Below, in pieces: positions 58,193 to 64,000 of a stretch of 64,000 bases of DNA. Every line of letters begins with the position of its first letter. Position 1 is the stretch's first letter. Source of the stretch: Candidatus Caenarcanales bacterium (GTDB lineage: Bacteria; Cyanobacteriota; Vampirovibrionia; 2-02-FULL-35-15). The translations under genes were made by a program, and so were the position numbers. The notes under the pieces are model-generated. The model was given only the letters and a program-made list of their open reading frames with translations, was not told the origin of the DNA and made no database searches. Location: the NCBI GenBank assembly GCA_020050435.1, contig JAGVKQ010000017.1, positions 1 to 64,000 on the forward strand. The letters run 5' to 3'.

Positions 58193-60301
58193 TTACCACC
58201 TCATAGGAGAAAATGGCAATAACTCTTTAGCATCTTCCATTCTATCTGAAACTGGAATCTTTGATCTTTCAAACAATTCCTTAGTACTTTTACTTTCAGC
58301 TAAAGCCACATAATGAAGCTTTGCTTCATCTAACATATGAAAGCATTCTTTTAATAAGGGGATTTCATCAGGATCTACTGCTAAACTCTTAAAATTTATT
58401 ATAAAGTTTCTATATGCTAATTGTTTTTTTGAGGTGGCATTAGCTAAAGCATAAAAGTCTTCTCTAATAGCTGATTTTATATGGCTTCCTAAAACTTTTT
58501 TATTAAAGTAAACCTCAAATCCATCTCCAAAAAATTCAGGCACTTCTATATAATTCCATCCTCTGGGTGGAGGAATAATTCTTTTAGCCATAAGTCCATC
58601 TAAATATTCTTTTCCTTCTACTATATGTTCACATGTAGGAAATCCTTCACAACTAAAGTCAGCTCGTGTAAAATCATCTTCAGCCAAGATTATAAAAGGG
58701 ATATTGTTTTTAACAAAAAACTCTTTAACTTTCGCTTTTATTAATTGAATGGCTTCCAGGTCAAATTCCGCTTTTCCAAAATCTAATATTAGTCCAGCCC
58801 TTCCATCTTCTCTTTCTTTTACACCCTTCATAATTAAAATATCATCTTCAAAACAAGCTTTTATAATTTGATTTGAATCAGAGGCATCTAATGTAAACAA
58901 AAAGCTGTTGCTTAGAGGTTTTGCTTTAAATCCCTTCAACCTGTGTTGATTTAGCAAAGGACCTGAGTTTTCTTTAAGTCTTTCTTTTGCTTCGCTTAAA
59001 TCATCATATACTTCTACCCTATGTTCTCCTAATTCCAGTGTTGTTTTTCTATTACAAGAGTAAATTACCGAATTTAAACCAGAAAGTCTTTCATGAGAAA
59101 CTTTCAAATACTCAGCAGCAACAATATCTCTAACTTCTATATTTCCAAAATCTATTAAAAGGGCTCTTCCTTTCATAAGAACATTTCTTAGTTTTGCTAA
59201 CCCTTTAAAGTCTTCATCTAACAATGCCAGCAAACGTTCATTGTCTTTTGAAATAGATCCTTTATAACCTACCTGAATATGAAACCCTCCATTAATTGGT
59301 TTTGGTTTTTCTATTAAACCCCAACCAAAATCTGGACAAGGAATAATAACCTCCGCTTTTAGTTCTTTTAATTTCTTTAAAGCACTATTTCTATCAGTAA
59401 AAGCCTCTAAATTAGCAGCTCTTAGTCTATTCATTCCATCTACAACACTAAGAACTCTTTCTTCAGGAAGTAATACAACAAGATTGCCATTCATTCTTTC
59501 AACTTTGTTTTTCAGTAAATTTATAGCTGCTACAACTTGCTCTCTGGGCTTATCATATAAAACTACTACTACTTGTTTTTGTTTCTTTGCACCGATAGAC
59601 AATATTTTCTGAGTAAGATTACTTATTAAAATATCATATGACTCTACACCTAAAGTTGGTTTAAATGAAAGGGGTGACATAAGATAATTTTTATCTATTT
59701 CCACAAAAACTACATCTTCATACCTATAAGGTCTTTGATAAATATTCAGTGGACTGACTTCTGAAGTAGAAGATGGTTCGATAAGAAAATGCTCTCTTGC
59801 ATTATTAACCATTTTAAGAGTAGATAAAGCATCTGATTCTAGTGGAAAGAAAGGTATTCCTTCAGAACTTAATACTTCCCTGTTAGATAAATCTGCATTT
59901 AAAAAAGCAATCTCTGTATTGTTTTGACTTCCCCATTCACTTATATCTAAAATAAATTCAATATCTACTGCATGTGAATTTGCTTTTATTAAAACACTAT
60001 CTGCATTTCTAATATTACTGAGTTGTTTTATCCTAATTAAATCCATGGAATCATAGTCAATAATAGGTTTTCTCAAAGAGACTAAAAGTACGTTAGACAT
60101 TCCAGAATTAACAACTACAGCATTATTAAAATCAAAAGTTAGAGCCCTCTCTTCTGCTCCAAAACTATGACTAGCTCCTTTAAACGCTGCACGAGAAAGT
60201 GTTTCACTTCCTAATTTTGCACGTTCTCTTCTCCGCAATTCTCTTGCAAGCGCCAAATTTGCTGGATCTACACCAAGTAATTTTATTATTCTACGGCTCA
60301 T
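58193..60301 (-). CDS. Protein with about five tandem STAS-like domains
   Basis: 702 residues. Five segments repeat a STAS-like pattern: a hydrophobic beta-strand, a D/N-x-(S/G) loop, a helix, then strand and helix. They are about 99-163, 240-314, 335-441, 460-570 and 583-694. Examples of the central strand are ALLIDFGNIEVRDIVAAEYL and GLILDFGKAEFDLEAIQLI. Units keep the fold-like hydrophobicity but not the DSSG phosphorylation loop. The N-terminus (RRIIKLLGVDPANLALAREL) is basic and helical. No membrane segment or enzyme motif is seen. I know no close relative with five such units; this needs structure prediction. Confidence 0.72.
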   Translation of the reverse strand: MSRRIIKLLGVDPANLALARELRRRERAKLGSETLSRAAFKGASHSFGAEERALTFDFNNAVVVNSGMSNVLLVSLRKPIIDYDSMDLIRIKQLSNIRNADSVLIKANSHAVDIEFILDISEWGSQNNTEIAFLNADLSNREVLSSEGIPFFPLESDALSTLKMVNNAREHFLIEPSSTSEVSPLNIYQRPYRYEDVVFVEIDKNYLMSPLSFKPTLGVESYDILISNLTQKILSIGAKKQKQVVVVLYDKPREQVVAAINLLKNKVERMNGNLVVLLPEERVLSVVDGMNRLRAANLEAFTDRNSALKKLKELKAEVIIPCPDFGWGLIEKPKPINGGFHIQVGYKGSISKDNERLLALLDEDFKGLAKLRNVLMKGRALLIDFGNIEVRDIVAAEYLKVSHERLSGLNSVIYSCNRKTTLELGEHRVEVYDDLSEAKERLKENSGPLLNQHRLKGFKAKPLSNSFLFTLDASDSNQIIKACFEDDILIMKGVKEREDGRAGLILDFGKAEFDLEAIQLIKAKVKEFFVKNNIPFIILAEDDFTRADFSCEGFPTCEHIVEGKEYLDGLMAKRIIPPPRGWNYIEVPEFFGDGFEVYFNKKVLGSHIKSAIREDFYALANATSKKQLAYRNFIINFKSLAVDPDEIPLLKECFHMLDEAKLHYVALAESKSTKELFERSKIPVSDRMEDAKELLPFSPMRW

Positions 60302-60381
60302 GTTTTTCTTAAATACTTTAAAAAATTAACATAAAGGCATTAGATAAACATTAAAAAAGTTTAATCTTTACCATCCTTATT

Positions 60382-60403
60382 TTCTCCATCAAATGATGGA
60401 GAA
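60382..60403. promoter_or_regulatory. Inverted repeat between divergent genes
   Basis: TTCTCCATCA-AA-TGATGGAGAA is a perfect repeat with a two-base centre, between the five-STAS gene and the small secreted-protein genes. The tiny centre makes a DNA-level operator more likely than a terminator. Confidence 0.45.
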
Positions 60404-60499
60404 GGGTGTAAAAACACATTAAAAATCACAGGTCTACCTATGAAAAGGATTAGCTTTTTCTGCTTCTGTCTATATAGTATTTAGAAATAAGGAGATATT

Positions 60500-60727
60500 A
60501 TGCTAGTAGGACTATTAACAGCATTTTTAATTATTAGCTTTAATTCAAACGCTTTGGCAATGTCACCTAGTGAATATTGTGGCATCCATGCTGAAAGCAA
60601 GGCCCCAGGAACTTGTACTGAAAAAGGGGACTGTGCAGTAATTACGACAAACCTTGGTACAGAAGAATGCAAACAATGTGGTGATGGCGGTTGTGAACTT
60701 AGTGATTGCAGCGAATGCGAAGAATAA
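60500..60727 (+). CDS. Small secreted Cys-rich protein
   Basis: 75 residues: a signal peptide (MLVGLLTAFLIISFNSNALA) and an acidic mature part with eight Cys (CGIHAESKAPGTC, CAVITTNLGTEEC, KQCGDGGCELSDCSEC). Paired Cys suggest disulphides or a metal site. AAGGAG lies before the ATG. The following gene starts three bases after its stop codon. No family recognised. The CxxC-like spacing near the end is reminiscent of small metal-binding domains, but that is a guess. Confidence 0.72.
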   Translation: MLVGLLTAFLIISFNSNALAMSPSEYCGIHAESKAPGTCTEKGDCAVITTNLGTEECKQCGDGGCELSDCSECEE

Positions 60728-60729
60728 AT

Positions 60730-61002
60730 ATGAATTTTAAATTAAGAATATTAGTGATTTTACTCATTGCTATAGGTTTACCTTTTGTAAGCGTCTCTGC
60801 TGTTCACTCTGTTGTTGAAGAAGAAGTAACAGAAGATGAAAGTACCGTAGCAGAAGATGAAGATCCTGAAATTGAAAATCATTTAGCTGAGAGAAAAAAG
60901 AAAAAAGGAAAGAATCTTTCCAACAATGAAAGCGGTTTCCCTAAACATGTCCACACTGTAAAAGGTGCCGATGATGATGTAGTTTTAGAATTGGACGAAT
61001 AA
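60730..61002 (+). CDS. Small secreted acidic protein
   Basis: 90 residues from the ATG at 60730 (MNFKLRILVILLIAIGLPFV), which is two bases after the upstream stop codon. A signal peptide ends near VSA. The mature part is Glu/Asp-rich, has a Lys cluster (AERKKKKGKNLS), and ends in VLELDE. No known domain. Close spacing to the Cys-rich gene suggests one transcript and a joint function. A short GC hairpin terminator follows. Confidence 0.7.
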   Translation: MNFKLRILVILLIAIGLPFVSVSAVHSVVEEEVTEDESTVAEDEDPEIENHLAERKKKKGKNLSNNESGFPKHVHTVKGADDDVVLELDE

Positions 61003-61010
61003 TGCTGTAA

Positions 61011-61031
61011 AGACGCCCCGATGGGGCGTCT
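61011..61031. terminator. Bidirectional terminator, AGACGCCCC hairpin
   Basis: AGACGCCCC and GGGGCGTCT pair around GAT, between convergent genes. The T-run on the plus side is short (CTCTTTAATT). Confidence 0.75.
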
Positions 61032-61033
61032 CT

Positions 61034-61723
61034 TTAATTCCTATTTCTGCCACCAAATAATATTATTGACCAACGAATAATTTCAATTAAGCTATAAAGT
61101 GCTGCTGCTATATAGGTAAAAGCACAGGCTTGGAGTATTTGATTTGCATTTTGTTTTTCATCACTTGAAATATATCCTGATCCTTCAAGTACAGGAATAG
61201 CTCTTCCAAAACTAGCATCTAGCTCTACAGGAAGAGTAATAACCTGAAAAATAAAAATCCCAATGTACATAAAAAGGCCAATAAAAGCAGTCATTTTCCA
61301 TATAGGACTAGATAAGAAAGCTGTCAGCATAATACTAAACATAAGCAAATATGGACCGAACTGACAAATCTGAACTACTGGAGCAATGCCTGCTCTTAGT
61401 CTCATAAAACCATAATTTTCAGCATCCTGAATAGCATGACCACACTCATGTGCTGCCACTACAATTGCTGTCAATGATGTGCCATAAAAGTTATCGTTTG
61501 AAAGTCTTACAGTTTTAGAACTGGGATCATAATGATCGCCCTGATTAGTAACTTCTACCATTACACTCGTTAAATTATGCCTATTTAAAATTTCTTTGGC
61601 TATTGCAGCCCCTGTTCTACCTGCTGATGAAGGGATTTTTGAAAATTTATTCAAAACACCTCTAACCCATAATTGGGGAATTAAAACTAAAGCAAGACCA
61701 GCCATCATAAGTAGTGTTAGCAT
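61034..61723 (-). CDS. YugP-type membrane zinc metallopeptidase
   Basis: 229 residues from the ATG with GGAGG five bases before. The zinc motif AAHECGHAI (HExxH) is at about 90-95, in the YugP/PF04298 pattern with DHYDPSSKTVRLS before it. It has one N-terminal helix (LTLLMMAGLALVLIPQLW) and two or three further ones (LLMFSIMLTAFL, IGLFMYIGIFIFQVITL, and the last near the end). LPVELDASFGRAI also fits the family. The substrate is unknown. Its stop is three bases from a bidirectional terminator. Confidence 0.92.
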   Translation of the reverse strand: MLTLLMMAGLALVLIPQLWVRGVLNKFSKIPSSAGRTGAAIAKEILNRHNLTSVMVEVTNQGDHYDPSSKTVRLSNDNFYGTSLTAIVVAAHECGHAIQDAENYGFMRLRAGIAPVVQICQFGPYLLMFSIMLTAFLSSPIWKMTAFIGLFMYIGIFIFQVITLPVELDASFGRAIPVLEGSGYISSDEKQNANQILQACAFTYIAAALYSLIEIIRWSIILFGGRNRN

Positions 61724-61795
61724 TTTTACCTCCAGAAACAATATTTTGTCATTGCGATCGAAACAATCTTATCTCTTATATTATATAACGAATAA

Positions 61796-62731
61796 CTAAC
61801 TAAACGTATTCCCAATTTGAACCCTAGCTCCATTAACCCAATCTTTACCATTTAGAATTTTTTTATTTTCTGGTTGGAGTTTATATATGTCGATAGAACT
61901 ATCTTGTGTTTTTACTCTAATGTAATCTTTAATTTCAACAATTGATCCTATTTCCCCATCCGCCAATTTCTCATCATTAATCTTAGTTTCCCAAATCTTC
62001 ACGACTTTTCCACCAAATGTACTATAAGCCGAAGGCCATGGCTGCAGGGCTCTAACTTGATTATGAATTTCTAAACTTGATTTATTCCAATCAATTTTTC
62101 CTAATTCCTTTTTTAAGGTGGGGGCTTTTGTAACTTTTTCATGATCTTGCTCTATAAAGTTTGCTTTTCCATCTCTTATTAATTCAAGTCCTTTAAGCAA
62201 AGCCTTAGCACCAAGTAAACTCATTTTTTTAGTTAGTTCTGCTGATGTCTCATTTTCTTCTATTGGACACTTTTCTTGAATTAGAACTGGACCACTATCC
62301 AATCCAAGTTCAGTTTTCATAATTGAGATTCCAGTTTCTTTTTCACCATTTAAAATGGCATAGTTAATGGGGGCTGCTCCTCTATATTTAGGCAAAAGTG
62401 ATGCATGCACATTGATCACACCTAACGGTGCAATATTTAAAACTTCATCATTTAAGATTTGACCAAATGCACAAGTAATTAAAAGATCTGGTTTTAATTC
62501 TTTAATCTTATTTTTTATCTCTTCATCTTTTGAAATTTTCTGAGTTTGTAAAACCAAAATCCCTTTTTCATTTGCAAGTTTTTTTACCGGTGGTTCTTGT
62601 ATTTTTTGGCCTCTACCTGCCTCTTTATCTGTTTGTGTACATAAAGCAAGAACACTTATCCAGGAAGTATTTAAAAGAGCCTCTAATGATGGCACTGCAA
62701 ATTCTGGCGTGCCTAAAAAAATGATTTTCAC
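61796..62731 (-). CDS. fmt: Methionyl-tRNA formyltransferase
   Basis: Fmt formylates Met-tRNA before initiation, using 10-formyl-THF. The core begins IIFLGTPEFAVPSLEALL and includes DKEAGRGQKI, INVHASLLPKYRGAAPINYA (the active region), and GLDSGPVL. I chose the GTG at 62731, which gives the family-standard start; a GTG 13 codons earlier adds a hydrophobic stretch and is less likely. 311 residues is normal. Only the C-terminal portion is less conserved, as is usual. def (peptide deformylase) is not nearby. Confidence 0.95.
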   Translation of the reverse strand: MKIIFLGTPEFAVPSLEALLNTSWISVLALCTQTDKEAGRGQKIQEPPVKKLANEKGILVLQTQKISKDEEIKNKIKELKPDLLITCAFGQILNDEVLNIAPLGVINVHASLLPKYRGAAPINYAILNGEKETGISIMKTELGLDSGPVLIQEKCPIEENETSAELTKKMSLLGAKALLKGLELIRDGKANFIEQDHEKVTKAPTLKKELGKIDWNKSSLEIHNQVRALQPWPSAYSTFGGKVVKIWETKINDEKLADGEIGSIVEIKDYIRVKTQDSSIDIYKLQPENKKILNGKDWVNGARVQIGNTFS

Positions 62732-62946
62732 AAGATACAAAAGTACCACGGAAATACATATTATTTTCACTGTTTTTCAATTTATCTTCCTTATGTAAGA
62801 AAGCGTAAATAGAATTATTAACTAATTATAAAGATGTTTTGATGTCTGTATTTTACATTGAATAATTACTAGTAATTACTACATAAAAAAGGGAGTTCTA
62901 AGTTAAGAACTTTTATTTTATTTTTTTATTCTCACTATAAAATTTC

Positions 62947-64000
62947 ATGATTCTAATTGCAACATCACAAATACAAGGAAGTCGTTCTTATGCAAACAGT
63001 GCATCAGATATTAGCTTTCAATCCTCTAATGGGCAAGAAAAATCAAAATCTGGAATAGAAATAGGTCAGCCACCTCAAAGAATAAAAGGTGAAGTTATAC
63101 ATCAAGGTATGAATCCATTTTTTCAATGGTTAAATGGAAAACTAGTCCCAAAAAATCCAGAGAATCCTACTCTCTATGAAAGTACTAGTGGCTATCTACA
63201 AAACATCACAAAAACACTTTGGACTACTACACCAATAATTCAAGCATTTGGTCTGGTTAGTAAAAGAGCAAATATGTTTGCCAGAGCAATTTATGGTACA
63301 TGCTGGTCTGTAGTTTATTCATGTTTAAGGCCACTTAAAGCTGATGCTGAATTACTTACTGATGAGGGTGCAACAAAACCTATATCAGATACCGTTAAAA
63401 CTTTTGACAGAGCTAATGAACATTTTAGATTAGGAATGGGAAGTATCGTTACAGCTTTTTATGGTAGTGGGGCAGTAGGGATGCTTTGGAATGCCATAAC
63501 TGGAAATGAAGAAGGATTTGAATCTGCAAGTAAACTCTATCAAAAAGGGATGTTAGATCAAAATCAAGTTTTTGCTTCCATGAACACTAGTATTTGCATG
63601 AAAAGAAAATATAATGCAAATCAGCTTCCAGAGGATGACAGAACAACTGGAAACGTAAAATCAACAGCAGAATTTATTGATTCTATTTTATTTTTACCTA
63701 ATGTTATAGCTCGCGGAATTGATACAGTTGATTTTTTTGGTTGGCATGTAGGTGATGGATTAGGAAAAATTATAAATTCCTTAGGTTATTTTTCATATGG
63801 GACATGGGCAGCAAGATTTGGTTTTGTTAAGGGACAGGAATTTAAAGGTGCAGGTGCACTTGAACCTAAAAATGAAGATTTAACTGGTTCTTTAAAGACA
63901 ATTGATGATGCTCTCTATAACACTCAGAAGTATGGTGCTGAAACTTTTAAATATTCACTGCCAGCACTATCTTTCATATCTTCTGGTCTAGAATTGTTTG
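62947..64000 (+). CDS. Unknown protein, truncated at the window edge
   Basis: An open frame runs 351 codons from the ATG at 62947 (MILIATSQIQGSRSYANSAS) to the window end. The N-terminus is Ser/Gln-rich and has no signal peptide. Several longer hydrophobic or aromatic stretches appear (IIQAFGLVSKRANMFARAIY, GMGSIVTAFYGSGAVGML, LGYFSYGTWAARFGF). It may bind or insert into a membrane. No family is recognised. It resembles the 591-residue orphan (2531-4306) in style: Ser/Ala start, Trp/Gly-rich later parts. A TATAAA lies a few bases before the ATG. Confidence 0.65.
   Translation, partial: MILIATSQIQGSRSYANSASDISFQSSNGQEKSKSGIEIGQPPQRIKGEVIHQGMNPFFQWLNGKLVPKNPENPTLYESTSGYLQNITKTLWTTTPIIQAFGLVSKRANMFARAIYGTCWSVVYSCLRPLKADAELLTDEGATKPISDTVKTFDRANEHFRLGMGSIVTAFYGSGAVGMLWNAITGNEEGFESASKLYQKGMLDQNQVFASMNTSICMKRKYNANQLPEDDRTTGNVKSTAEFIDSILFLPNVIARGIDTVDFFGWHVGDGLGKIINSLGYFSYGTWAARFGFVKGQEFKGAGALEPKNEDLTGSLKTIDDALYNTQKYGAETFKYSLPALSFISSGLELF

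Overview
The window is low-GC, gene-dense DNA from a didermic bacterium. PurA keeps a cyanobacterial-style ending (the PIHGPKR stretch), MqnC points to futalosine-type menaquinone synthesis, and there are an ethylene-receptor-like kinase, an outer-membrane protein and no photosynthesis genes. I infer a non-photosynthetic relative of Cyanobacteria (Melainabacteria/Vampirovibrionia-like). This is an inference from protein character, not from a 16S gene; none is present. No IS element, CRISPR array, prophage or rRNA operon was found.

Layout. 1-6 kb: the 5' end of an unknown gene, purA, two overlapping small membrane-protein genes, a large orphan protein and tldD. 6-13.4 kb: a four-GAF diguanylate cyclase, a repeat-rich LRR-like protein, mnmE, a FlgM-like small protein and a membrane LysM protein. 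13.5-19.2 kb: a peptide-type ABC binding protein, groES-groEL, a small helical protein, coaD and a coiled-coil protein. 19.3-27.6 kb, mostly minus strand: nadK, tlyA, a helical-repeat protein, mqnC, a Ser/Thr kinase, then fabF, acpP and fabG, with an orphan plus-strand gene between fabG and acpP. 27.8-32.6 kb: tRNA-Gly(UCC), a methyltransferase, a kinase-like orphan next to a giant orphan, and a GNAT. 32.7-37.5 kb: a Ca-type P-ATPase, an AI-2E/PerM transporter and a disordered protein. 37.6-46.2 kb is an envelope block: a His-rich outer-membrane protein, a HupE/UreJ-like permease with an EF-hand, a TPR protein, a DUF4331 protein, an amidohydrolase, a Thr/Pro-linker secreted protein and a YVTN propeller. 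46.4-49 kb: the ethylene-receptor-like histidine kinase and two response regulators. 49-64 kb: argG, methyltransferases, tRNA-Gly(CCC), an ORF6N protein, a cyclase-family hydrolase, guaA, a cluster of STAS-domain proteins, small secreted proteins, a YugP-type peptidase, fmt and a partial orphan.

Structures beyond the genes. (i) Six copies of an intergenic element made of two hairpins whose stems change by compensatory substitutions. (ii) Six genes whose -10 hexamer ends exactly 6 nt before the start codon, implying leaderless mRNAs. (iii) A shared TGTAAC-N5-GTTACA inverted repeat upstream of two unrelated loci. (iv) An operon encoding seven STAS or STAS-like units in two proteins, with a 58-residue gene between them.

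Novelty candidates are the two-hairpin family, the STAS cluster, the His-rich/HupE/TPR/DUF4331 envelope module, and the kinase-like plus giant-orphan gene pair. All functional statements come from reading the sequence; no database search was run.
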